A stretch of 64,000 bases of DNA from Clostridium sp. AM58-1XD (GTDB lineage Bacteria; Bacillota; Clostridia; Lachnospirales; Lachnospiraceae), in the NCBI RefSeq assembly GCF_003464085.1, contig NZ_QSDR01000024.1, positions 10,662 through 74,661 on the forward strand, read 5' to 3'. Positions 45,417-53,933 of the stretch are shown here, piece by piece. Position 1 is the stretch's first letter. Each line of letters begins with the position of its first letter. Both the position numbers and the translations under genes were made by a program. Below the pieces are notes generated by a model. That model was not told the DNA's origin. It was given only the letters and a program-made list of their open reading frames with translations, and ran no database searches.

Positions 45417-46709
45417 TTAAAATCCCAAACCGTGCCATGCGATCAGACAGACAAGGCATATGATCGGTATGATAGCCTGCGTGATAAAAATATGACTGAA
45501 CGAATCTTTATGTGTCTGATGGCAGATCTGCAGCAAAGTGATCTGGCCTCCTGTATGAGGAAGGGTATCCAGTGTGCTGGCCGCAACAACTGCAACTCTA
45601 TGGATCAGAGCAGGATTTACTCCCATAGACAGATACGTACTTCCAAAGGTAGTCATGGCAACGCCCATTCCTCCTGATGAAGATGCCGATGCGGCCGCAC
45701 ATGTAGCAGTCGTTACGGCTACGAAGACCAGCGGAGGGATATTCAGTTTTCCGATACTTTCAACAAGCAAATTGAACATTTCTGTCTGTTTCATGACACC
45801 GGCAAATCCTACCACGAGAGATACATTTAAAATAACGCCTGTCGTATTTCCCGCTCCTTTATTAAATGTTTTCAGCCATGTTTTAGCGTCACCCCCGCAG
45901 CGGTACATGCTGACGAATGCAAACAGTACGCCTGCCAAAAGTGCAAATTCTATGCTGATACCAATAACATTATAGAGGACTAATATGATAATCATAGGAA
46001 GAAGAGCAAGCCATATCTTTGGCATTTTGCTTTCCGTTTTGCTTTCCATCTCTTCTTTTACAACATTATCCATGACAAAGCCTCTATTGAGCGCTTTATA
46101 TTTACGTGCCTGCCATTCCAGATAGAGAAAGCACAGCGCATACATCATAATACCGCAGAAAAGAATGCCCGCTCCTAAATCTGCCGTTGCCGGTGTACCT
46201 AATGTTTTAGAAGCGATTACATTTGGAATTGCCGGACTTCCCGGCAGTGCATTCGCCCACGTCCAGCAGCCCGCTCCAATCGTAGCTGGAATTAATGCTC
46301 TGGATATATTAGCCTCTCTACACAGGTGAAGGGTAATCGGATAAACAGCAAAATAAACGACAAATCCCAAAACGCCCCCATAGCAAAGAATACCTGCAAT
46401 CGTCATAATCAAAGGCAATACAAACTTCCCTTTTGTAATCCCTGACATCCAGACAGCAATCGCTTTTGCCGCATTTGTTTCCTCCATTACCGCTCCAAAA
46501 ATAGCTCCCAAAAAGAAGACGAAGAAATTACTTTTAATAAAATCGGTTGTCGCTGTCATATACGGTCCCATCATCGTATCCAGTACCGGCAGCCCTGTAA
46601 CGACGCACAAAATTACAGAAACCGTAGGGCCCAAAAGGACGGGACTCCACCTTTTATAAGCCAGTACAGCAAATAAAAAGATGAAAACCGGAATCCATAG
46701 CATACTCAT
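45417..46709 (-). CDS. GntP-type permease
   Basis: A 430-residue membrane protein with about twelve helices. Motifs resembling the GntP/citrate-type ion transporters include GAIFGAVMEETNAAKAIAVW near residue 68, IPATIGAGCWTWANALPGSP and GGMGVAMTTFG, and a late HTGGQITLL. It likely imports an organic acid or sugar acid with protons or sodium. It forms an operon with the DUF6282 hydrolase. Confidence 0.82.
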   Translation of the reverse strand: MSMLWIPVFIFLFAVLAYKRWSPVLLGPTVSVILCVVTGLPVLDTMMGPYMTATTDFIKSNFFVFFLGAIFGAVMEETNAAKAIAVWMSGITKGKFVLPLIMTIAGILCYGGVLGFVVYFAVYPITLHLCREANISRALIPATIGAGCWTWANALPGSPAIPNVIASKTLGTPATADLGAGILFCGIMMYALCFLYLEWQARKYKALNRGFVMDNVVKEEMESKTESKMPKIWLALLPMIIILVLYNVIGISIEFALLAGVLFAFVSMYRCGGDAKTWLKTFNKGAGNTTGVILNVSLVVGFAGVMKQTEMFNLLVESIGKLNIPPLVFVAVTTATCAAASASSSGGMGVAMTTFGSTYLSMGVNPALIHRVAVVAASTLDTLPHTGGQITLLQICHQTHKDSFSHIFITQAIIPIICLVCLIAWHGLGF

Positions 46710-47037
46710 ATTACAAAATCCTCCTATTTTTTCTCATCTACTACCTGATCTGCCTGTTCCATATCATGTAATATTACACTCTTACCAAAAAAATGATATC
46801 AATTTTTATAATTTTATTATATTTGAACAGATGCAAAAAAGGAAACAAAAATTTAACGGCTTTATAACAAGTTAAATCTTGTCTATTATTGCAGATATCG
46901 AGAAGAATTTTTTTAGGTTACATGTATGCCTTTATACAGGAAAGAATCCTGCAGTGGGTCGATCCAGCGACATAATTCCTTACCGCCGCGGTGGGATCCC
47001 CGTTGAGCGTTTTATTACATAGGGTGGACTTTCCAAT
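46710..47037. other. Intergenic region upstream of the GntP gene
   Basis: The first 170 bp form a very A/T-rich promoter region for gntP. They include a 12-bp palindrome, TGTAATATTACA, at 46767-46778, which may overlap the minus-strand -10 region and act as operator. From about 46930 to 47037 the base composition becomes richer in G and C, with short self-complementary parts (GTGGGTCGATCCAGCGAC; GGGATCCCC) but no ORF. It could be a small RNA or a decayed gene; I cannot assign it. Confidence 0.35.
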
Positions 47038-47088
47038 GCAATAAAAAACAGGCAGCGGCGCTTTCTTTGCCAATGCCTGTTTTATTGC
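47038..47088. terminator. Bidirectional terminator after the exonuclease gene
   Basis: An A/T-flanked stem, ACAGGCA against TGCCTGT, extends into CAATAAAA/TTTTATTG and encloses a 19-nt loop. T runs are present on both strands. Confidence 0.8.
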
Positions 47089-47115
47089 GTATTAACTGCT
47101 GCACGATTTACACTC

Positions 47116-48102
47116 TTATTTCTTCCATTTATGTTTATGTGAAACTCTGCGCAGCTTATTTTTCTCATTCCGGCGTTTTTTTGCTTCTTCCTTCTTTGTC
47201 ATAATCTCGGCCGCTCCGCTTTCGCCTGTAAATTTCATCGTTTTAACAAAATAAATACGCCCGTCTTCCGACTTTTTCACTCTGATTTTGCCCTTGATCC
47301 ACCCATGCTCCGGGCAAACGGCAAGACATAGATATCCCTTTTGGCTGACCGGGAACCAGCGGATCTTTTTCCTCAGCATTCTCCTGCACCGGCAGCATAT
47401 CATATCCGTCACAATCTTGTCATCCAATGCCTCTTCCTTTGTATCATAACATTTCGAGACAAATTTCGCATATTCCGGAAATTCCAGATAAATCTCTTCT
47501 TCTCTGGTTTCCGGAACCCTGTAATAGTCGATGGAAAGATATGGTTTCATGCTGTTCCAATCGAGATATTTCATGACTTCAGCCGTATATCTAGCGTCGT
47601 CCAAAGCTCTGTGAAACTCCATCTCCGCCAGTATGCCGCACTCTTCAACGGCAGCATCTAGAGACGGTTTTTCCTTACCGCCCTTAAAGTTCAGACTATA
47701 CAACTTCTGCACATCATAATACAGCAGCGGTTTTGGAAACGGATTCTCCAGGCCATAATATGATATATTGCGCTGTAGTTCTGTAAGATCCATAGAGCCC
47801 CATGTACAAGGCGTCACGTCTTCCCCGCACCATTCTGTAAACTCCTGGATGACCTCCCGGAAATCTCTGCCTCTCTCCTGGAGTTCCTCGATATTCATAT
47901 GAACCACTTCTGAAATCTTAAAATGCAGTTCCGTATAGACCTGCGGCCTGATCAGACGGTGGAACTCAGAAACCACCTGAAACTCTTCGTTCAGTTTAAC
48001 CGCACCGATCTCTATGATTTCAAAAGGAAAATGCTCTACTGTCCCTTCTTTTCCATGAGGACTCTGATTCCATTCTAAATCTAATACAATAAATTTTTCC
48101 AT
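47116..48102 (-). CDS. DEDD-type 3'-5' exonuclease
   Basis: A 328-residue protein. The exonuclease domain spans about 1-190, with Exo I as VLDLEWNQSP (D, E), Exo II around TWGSMDLTELQRNI, and Exo III as HRALDDARYTAEV. These resemble KapD/RNase T-like nucleases. The C-terminal region has a Cys-rich patch (CCRCRRMLRK) that may bind zinc and a lysine/arginine-rich tail suited to nucleic acid. It acts on RNA or DNA ends in the cytosol; the target is not known. Confidence 0.85.
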   Translation of the reverse strand: MEKFIVLDLEWNQSPHGKEGTVEHFPFEIIEIGAVKLNEEFQVVSEFHRLIRPQVYTELHFKISEVVHMNIEELQERGRDFREVIQEFTEWCGEDVTPCTWGSMDLTELQRNISYYGLENPFPKPLLYYDVQKLYSLNFKGGKEKPSLDAAVEECGILAEMEFHRALDDARYTAEVMKYLDWNSMKPYLSIDYYRVPETREEEIYLEFPEYAKFVSKCYDTKEEALDDKIVTDMICCRCRRMLRKKIRWFPVSQKGYLCLAVCPEHGWIKGKIRVKKSEDGRIYFVKTMKFTGESGAAEIMTKKEEAKKRRNEKNKLRRVSHKHKWKK

Positions 48103-48144
48103 AATATTCGCATTATATCACACTCTATAATTTTTGCATAGGTA

Positions 48145-49007
48145 TTATTTAGTCTTTGTAACAGCCGCAACGATACCGGCAGAAATCAAAACTCCTCCGA
48201 TAATAAAATTGGATGTCACTGCTTCATGTAGAAAAGCAACGCCGAATATCGCTGAAAACAGCGGCTGAAGAGGATAAAACATGGAACACGTACTGGCTTC
48301 AATGACGGATAAGCTCTTATTCCACAGTGTGTGGCCTGCTGCCGTACATATGATGGCAATATAAAGCATCGCAATCACGGAACTGAACGTAAATGTACAG
48401 CTCCTATTCTGAAGCTCCACCGCAGCAGCTGGAATATTAAAAATAAGCGCTACAGCCATTCCGTAAAGGGCAATCTGAACAGGATCATATTTTCCAGATA
48501 CTTTCCGGATAATAATTGAAGAAAATGACCACAGCAGCACAGAGCCTGCCGATGCCAGCACACCAATTATATTGACTTCCCCTGCTGCATGTCCCAGGAC
48601 GACGTATACGCCGATTACAGACAGGGTTATACTGATTAGCTTGTTCCTGCTCATTTTCTCGTCGAGAAAACGGTTGCCATGATTGTAATCGATACGGGGT
48701 TCATGGCATTGATCAGCGAGGCCAGTGAGGCGTCGATTAAATTTGTACCAATAAGCTGGAATGCTATGGATACAAAATACCCCAGCCCTCCGATTGCAAT
48801 AAAATATCTGATATCCCCCTTTTCCAGCCTCCTGTGCTTTTTTCCGGCAAACAGGATGACCGACAGCAAAACAGATGAGATCAGATAGCGAAACATCAGC
48901 AGTGTTACAGGAGGAATCGATGCCATCGCATACTTTCCTACCACGTACAGGCTCCCCCAGATGACAAATGTGAAAAGCAAATACACATATCCCTTTTTCT
49001 TTTCCAT
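48145..49007 (-). pseudogene. EamA/DMT-family transporter, split by a single-base deletion
   Basis: The upstream frame (48651-49007) holds the first EamA half (FVIWGSLYVVGKYAMASIPP; LLMFRYLISS). It ends at ATVFSTRK and TGA. One T added to the run at 48667-48670 (minus strand) gives ATVFLDEKMSRNKLISITLS and joins the second half (48145-48654: VSGKYDPVQIALYGMAVALI; FYPLQPLFSAIFGVAFLHEA). The whole has about ten helices, the usual drug/metabolite exporter. As written it is broken. Confidence 0.85.
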
Positions 49008-49138
49008 ATTTCTTTATCCTTCTTTAACTTTTTTAACGATTTTCCACTAAATAAACCGCCATTTATTGTAGCACAAAATCGCTATGGCTTCCACTTCTTC
49101 TCCACGCATAATATCCATCTTTTCAAAATTATTCAGAG

Positions 49139-49358
49139 TTACGGATCGCTGTTATTCTTCACCCCCGGTATAAACGTAATCAGCATGCTGCATCCATCCT
49201 CCAGCAGTATTTCCTTTGCTCCTGCAGCTAAACCCTCTGTACTGGCCGGTACCGTAACGTGAGGCACTTCTACAAGACCTACATTGGATGTAATCATACC
49301 ACAGGATATAATTTTTGTAATATCCTTCAGGGATATTTTCTTTTCTTCCAGCTTTGTA
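49139..49358 (-). pseudogene. 3' fragment of an unidentified gene
   Basis: One minus-strand frame reads protein-like from about 49358 to a TAA at 49139: KDITKIISCGMITSNVGLVE, then PHVTVPASTEGLAAGAKEIL, ending FIPGVKNNSDP. It has no start and meets the 23-bp inverted repeat on its 5' side, so the gene has probably lost its front part where the accessory block begins. I do not recognise the family. Confidence 0.4.
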
Positions 49359-49359
49359 A

Positions 49360-49416
49360 AAAATAGGAGGAAACCGATGATCGTCTTTTCCCATCATCGG
49401 TTTCCTCCTATTTTTG
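49360..49416. repeat. Perfect inverted repeat with 23-bp arms
   Basis: Arms 49360-49382 and 49394-49416 are exact complements around an 11-nt loop, with an A run and T run at the ends, so the hairpin could terminate both strands. Each arm contains AGGAGG or its complement. On the minus strand AGGAGGAAACCG leads to tandem ATGs. It marks the boundary between the 3' gene fragment and the LemA region. Confidence 0.8.
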
Positions 49417-49498
49417 CCGAGGGCGGCTTTGCTTCCGCCCTCAAAGAGTATCCCCGGCAAGGCATCGTCAGAGCCTTTTTCACGCCAAGGGATTTCTT

Positions 49499-50086
49499 TT
49501 ATGAAAACTTCATATCCTCCGCCTGAATCGTAATGCGCTCTTGGGCCTCTTCCTCCGCATTCCAAAAGGACATTGGATGAAAGCCGCAGAATCCCGCGAT
49601 GAAACTGGCCGGGAACATCTGGATGGCATTGTTGTATTTGAGCACGGTGTCGTTATAAAACTGCCTGGACAGGGCGATTTTATTCTCCGTATCAGACAAT
49701 TCGCTCTGAAGCTGCATAAAATTAGCGTTTGCCTTTAGTTCCGGGTATGCTTCGCTCACCGCAAAAAGCCGCCGAAGCGCCGCCTGGAGCTTCCCGTTCG
49801 CGGCAGCCGCCTGATCGAAGTCCGCGGCAGCCATCGCGCCCTGGCGGGCCCTTACCACGGCCTCCAGAGTGCTCCGTTCAAAGTTGGCATAGCCTTTGGC
49901 CGTTTCCAACAGATTGGGAATCAGGTCATAGCGCCGCTTAAGCTGTACGTCAATCTGCGCCAACTGGTTTTTGACCCGGTTTTGGAGTACGACAAACCCG
50001 TTTCTGGTCTTAATGATTGCAATGAGGATAACCGCGACAATCAGAACGGCGGCTCCAATGACAATGTATTTTCCCATGTCTCCCAT
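49499..50086 (-). CDS. LemA family protein
   Basis: A 195-residue protein with an N-terminal membrane helix (YIVIGAAVLIVAVILIAII) and a long helical bundle containing RVKNQLAQIDVQLKRRYDLI, the LemA signature, and ALSRQFYNDTVLKYNNAIQM. LemA proteins lie in the membrane with an exposed domain of unclear role, often paired with DUF2207 proteins as here (next gene upstream, 20 bp). The base composition of this gene is visibly richer in G and C than the chromosomal genes nearby. Confidence 0.92.
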   Translation of the reverse strand: MGDMGKYIVIGAAVLIVAVILIAIIKTRNGFVVLQNRVKNQLAQIDVQLKRRYDLIPNLLETAKGYANFERSTLEAVVRARQGAMAAADFDQAAAANGKLQAALRRLFAVSEAYPELKANANFMQLQSELSDTENKIALSRQFYNDTVLKYNNAIQMFPASFIAGFCGFHPMSFWNAEEEAQERITIQAEDMKFS

Positions 50087-50105
50087 TTTATGTTCCTCTC
50101 ATTTC

Positions 50106-51248
50106 TTAGAAAAGTATAAAATCCCGATATTTTAAATTCCTTAAACGAAAAATATCCTCGATAATGCGTTCGTTTTCCTCCAGCACCACAGCATAAATCA
50201 AGAAATCGTCCCACAGGACAAGCTGTTCTTTCTCCGCTTCAGCCAAATTGGAAAAGTCGCGGATAAAATTTTTAAGCCCCCAAATCTGCGCTGTTAAAAT
50301 CTCGCCAGCATCCGTCCTCTTCAGCCGTATTCCTGTGCCGGAAATGGACAACACCGTGCGCAAAACAGCGGCAATCGGAAGTAGAAACATTGCCAGAAAG
50401 GACAAAACAAAAAAAGCGGTCAGAACGGTCGCAATCACCATATCCGGCGATGACAAAAGGTATTCCATTTGTCTCATACCGAAAGACTGTGGAGCTGCCG
50501 CAAGAAAGCCATCTATCTTTTCCATCCAGCCGCTGTTGTTAATCGCAACGGCTGTAATACCCATCCCGAGGAAAATGAGAACGGGGAGCAGACATCCGCC
50601 GAGGCATCCCGTTAGACAGGAGCGGGATATGGAATGTACATTTTGCCATTCGCCCCTGTATTTCAAATTGCCTGACTCGACGGCCTCCGTGATGGCCTGT
50701 TGTTTCCACGTGCCAAGATTTGCGGGTTGTGCCTGTCCCCCGGCAATCAGCGCCAGAAGCGTCCGGTCACTGGGGAGCAGTCCGGGAAGCTCTTGACTTT
50801 GCACATGAACCGCCCCATCCTTCATGGAAACCACGCCCATTTTGGTATATTTTAATAATAATGCCGCCATATCTTTTTTGGCTTCAATCTGCAAATCCAT
50901 CAGAAGGCTGATCGTGGCGGGCGGAACACCGGTCAGCTTTTCCCGGTAATAGTCGAAATCTTCATCAGCCCGAAAGGTGGCATTTTGAATCACGGCCTTT
51001 TTCATGGTATGGCTGACGGCCCGCCATATAAGTACCACCGGCATAGAAGTGACGACAGCGGCAAAAGCCAGGAGAAGCAGCGCCGCAATCGTTACCCCAA
51101 TATTCTGTTCCCTCAGAACGATTCCCCAAAGCAGCCGTCCCTCTTTTCCAATGGATAGATAAAGAAACAGGACTGGCGGCGCAAGAAGAGCCAACCGGTC
51201 CAGCTTCTGCCAACGTTTCATTTGTTTTGTCGCTATTGTTTTTTTCAT
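50106..51248 (-). CDS. DUF2207-like membrane protein paired with LemA
   Basis: A 380-residue protein with helices near 17-40, 48-75, 205-235 and 270-310. The cytoplasmic parts include FDYYREKLTGVPPATISLLM and DAGEILTAQIWGLKNFIRDF, plus FSNLAEAEKEQLVLWDDFLI. The last two are characteristic of the C-terminal part of DUF2207 proteins. The N-terminal secreted DUF2207 domain of the longer family members is absent. Function unknown; the LemA pairing is common. Confidence 0.75.
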   Translation of the reverse strand: MKKTIATKQMKRWQKLDRLALLAPPVLFLYLSIGKEGRLLWGIVLREQNIGVTIAALLLLAFAAVVTSMPVVLIWRAVSHTMKKAVIQNATFRADEDFDYYREKLTGVPPATISLLMDLQIEAKKDMAALLLKYTKMGVVSMKDGAVHVQSQELPGLLPSDRTLLALIAGGQAQPANLGTWKQQAITEAVESGNLKYRGEWQNVHSISRSCLTGCLGGCLLPVLIFLGMGITAVAINNSGWMEKIDGFLAAAPQSFGMRQMEYLLSSPDMVIATVLTAFFVLSFLAMFLLPIAAVLRTVLSISGTGIRLKRTDAGEILTAQIWGLKNFIRDFSNLAEAEKEQLVLWDDFLIYAVVLEENERIIEDIFRLRNLKYRDFILF

Positions 51249-51316
51249 GGTTTACTCCCCAGTATAGGAACTGATGTTGTTCTCTGTTTCTTGTAAATCC
51301 AAAGCGGAAATATCCC

Positions 51317-53743
51317 TTATTTTTCTTTACCGTCCCACACTCCATGTTCGTCCACATAGTATCCGTCCGGAGTAAGGGTATCCCGGTACATTCTTCCTCT
51401 CGTGCCATCCGGATTTTCATTGAAATAATAGTGTTTTCCATCAATCACAACCCAACCGGTCATCATGCGGCCCTTGGTATTATCAGACAGCGGATTTAAG
51501 TAGAAGGTGCTGCCCGAGCCATCTGTATACCAGCCGGTTACCATATACCCGGCCGCATCAAACAGAAACCAGTCAAATGCCTGCTGTCCGGCGCTAGGGT
51601 CTGCATATGGATTATATGCAGCTACCCAGGTATTCACATAATCACTTCCGTCCGCCCTGCCGAGTCTCCATCTGCCGTCCTCCATTGCTTTCCAGATTAC
51701 TTCCTCCACATAGCTGGGGACTTTGACGTTATTTATGATTTTCGTTTCACCTGTATAATTTTTTGGCAGGCTTTCTTTCAGTCCTCCGCCCGCGGCAGCC
51801 GGACCGCCTGCACTGCCGGAACCTCCGGAACTACCTCCCGATCCACCAGAACCACCGGAACCGCCACCAGAGCCTCCTGTGCTTCCACCAGAGCCGCCCG
51901 TACTGCCAGAACCACCTGTATTCGTCCAATGGGCATAAATAGTACTGTCCTTTGTGAATACTGTATCCGCTGTTGCCTTTGTGCCTCCTGTTTTCGCTGT
52001 AAACCAGCCGTCAAATTGATAATTTTCACCGCGAGTCGGGATTGGCAGACTTGCCAGTGTTCCATCCATGCCGGTTATCCCCGCAGCAGGCGTCACACTG
52101 CCGCCATTCGCATCAAAAGTGACGGTATAGCTGGTGGCAGCGGCAGCTTTGACAGTAATCGCCTGCGCAGCCGTTTTGGTTACGCCATTTTCTGTGTATG
52201 TAACCGTCACGCTGGTGTCATTCACCGTCAATGCGCCGGAGGGAGATACCGTATATCCCGTCACGGCCTTTGCAGAGCCGTCCGCATAATTAGCGGTCAC
52301 CACCATACCGGTACGGTCAAAGTTTTCCCCTTCCGTGTAAACAGTTTTCTTGGGCCCGGTTGATACGGCGATTGAAGTTAATGATTTTACCGTTTCTGTA
52401 ACCGTGACACCAGATACCTCAATAAACCCCCTGTTCGCTCCGCCCGCGTCATAAGAAATGCCGTCCTTACCGCCGTTCTTACTCCACTTTGCAGTAACCC
52501 CGGCGGGGGCCGCGGTCAAATCCTCTGTCTGGCCGCTCTCATACTCCGTCCTGCTGCCCGTCCATGTGATGACGGCGGCATTTCCGCCCAATATTGGTTC
52601 CACACGCGTAGAATTATTCGGATTTTGGGCAACGGTACTGCCCAGACTATCAGGATCTTTACCGAAAATCACACTGCTTCCGATAATCCGTATGGGTTTT
52701 GTAACCGCGGCATCATCCCGATAATGAGAGGTAATCGCATAACCATCGAAATTTACCACTCTGCCGCCGGATACCGTCAGGCTGCCGTTATCATTATAAA
52801 TGGCCTGGCTGCCCTCGCCGTCTCCTCCGATGACAGTTCCGCCGGATATGGACGTATCACAAAGATAACACAACATACCAGCATTCATGCCGCTGCCCCC
52901 AATGATAGTTCCTCCCTCTATTTTAACAGTTCCTAACCGATTATAAAAACCGCAGTTGCCGTTTCCGTTCCCACTGCTTATGATGCCGCCGGATATTGTA
53001 ACGGTATTCTCGGCCTTATTCTCCATACCACGTGGTATATAGTCCAGAACATCACTGTTTCCACCGGTGATGCGCCCGCCGGATACAATGATGTCAGCGT
53101 CATCGTTATTATTGAAGAAAGCGGCACTTTTATCAGAAGAGTTGACAGATGTAATCGCACCACCGGTCATATGGAACACTCTATTGTTTGCGGACTGCTT
53201 TTTAATTCTGACCACATATATATCGCTGCCTGTCAGAACCGCTCTCCACTCCACAGTCACATTCTCCGGAATATTAAGTTCAAGTTTGATATCCGAGTAT
53301 GCCTCCCCAGTCACAAACACCTTATTGTCCTCCGCTCTGGCTTCGATACCACCATCGGTGTTATCGGCCGACCATGTGTTAATCTCCTCTGCCAGCGTCT
53401 CTGCGCCGGACAATGCATCAGGCAGCGCGCGAAACAAATCCGGCTGTGCCTCCGCCGGTGACGCCACGGACACGGACTCATCGTATATTACTTCCTCATC
53501 TCCGTCATCAAAAGCCTCCTCATAGCAGTTTTCGTCATGTTCATGACGGCAGACCAGTTTATCTGCTTCACTGCCGGTTGCAATTGAATTTTTCTCATAA
53601 CAGCTGTCATCATGTTCATGACGACACTGCAAGACCGTTTCCGCGTTAGCAGAAAAAGCCGACACCGATAATGTGGTGAATACCATCGCGGCCGTCAGTG
53701 CGATGGAACATAGTCTTCTGCATCGTTTCTTATTCCTTTGCAT
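51317..53743 (-). CDS. Large secreted surface protein with Ig-like, Listeria-Bacteroides and cell-wall-binding repeats
   Basis: An 808-residue protein with a long signal peptide (about 1-34). Two copies of a CRHEHDxxCYE motif follow near residues 40-72. A repetitive beta-rich region (about 170-360) has recurring ISGG/VSGGR units. Next come a bacterial Ig-like domain (about 440-520, YTEGENFDRTGMVVTANYAD), a Listeria-Bacteroides repeat (about 530-600, YTVTFDANGG..FDGWFT..IYAHW), a Gly/Ser linker, and C-terminal choline-binding-like repeats (YMVTGWYTDG; MMTGWVVIDGKHYYFNENPD). It is anchored non-covalently to the wall and likely binds host or matrix material. Confidence 0.85.
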   Translation of the reverse strand: MQRNKKRCRRLCSIALTAAMVFTTLSVSAFSANAETVLQCRHEHDDSCYEKNSIATGSEADKLVCRHEHDENCYEEAFDDGDEEVIYDESVSVASPAEAQPDLFRALPDALSGAETLAEEINTWSADNTDGGIEARAEDNKVFVTGEAYSDIKLELNIPENVTVEWRAVLTGSDIYVVRIKKQSANNRVFHMTGGAITSVNSSDKSAAFFNNNDDADIIVSGGRITGGNSDVLDYIPRGMENKAENTVTISGGIISSGNGNGNCGFYNRLGTVKIEGGTIIGGSGMNAGMLCYLCDTSISGGTVIGGDGEGSQAIYNDNGSLTVSGGRVVNFDGYAITSHYRDDAAVTKPIRIIGSSVIFGKDPDSLGSTVAQNPNNSTRVEPILGGNAAVITWTGSRTEYESGQTEDLTAAPAGVTAKWSKNGGKDGISYDAGGANRGFIEVSGVTVTETVKSLTSIAVSTGPKKTVYTEGENFDRTGMVVTANYADGSAKAVTGYTVSPSGALTVNDTSVTVTYTENGVTKTAAQAITVKAAAATSYTVTFDANGGSVTPAAGITGMDGTLASLPIPTRGENYQFDGWFTAKTGGTKATADTVFTKDSTIYAHWTNTGGSGSTGGSGGSTGGSGGGSGGSGGSGGSSGGSGSAGGPAAAGGGLKESLPKNYTGETKIINNVKVPSYVEEVIWKAMEDGRWRLGRADGSDYVNTWVAAYNPYADPSAGQQAFDWFLFDAAGYMVTGWYTDGSGSTFYLNPLSDNTKGRMMTGWVVIDGKHYYFNENPDGTRGRMYRDTLTPDGYYVDEHGVWDGKEK

Positions 53744-53933
53744 GTTGTTTCTCCCCTTTGTGTATTTATGAGTCAGCCAATCCTCCAGCAGTTACACGTC
53801 ATATTTGCTAAAACCGCTAAACTCATGGATTCTCATGCTGACTATTTCTATCATACCTTATTAAATAAATACACAGAACAACTCCTGCAAAATCATACTA
53901 TGGAACGCAAAAAAAGCTCATTCACTTCCGTCT
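53744..53933. promoter_or_regulatory. Promoter region of the surface protein gene with distant inverted repeat
   Basis: TGTGTATTTAT (about 53759-53769) and its complement ATAAATACACA (about 53867-53877) flank roughly 100 bp. A minus-strand TATGAT suits a -10 box, but the -35 is weak. Such a promoter could need an activator, perhaps the LytTR regulator encoded upstream. Confidence 0.35.

Noticed and set aside
49152..49565. A 137-codon minus-strand frame overlapping the LemA 3' end.
   Set aside because: The start lies inside LemA and the sequence changes character at the inverted repeat; a different frame (49139-49358) is more protein-like downstream.
51778..52065. Frame overlapping the surface protein linker.
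   Set aside because: It is a shifted reading of the Gly/Ser-rich linker; no start site and biased composition.
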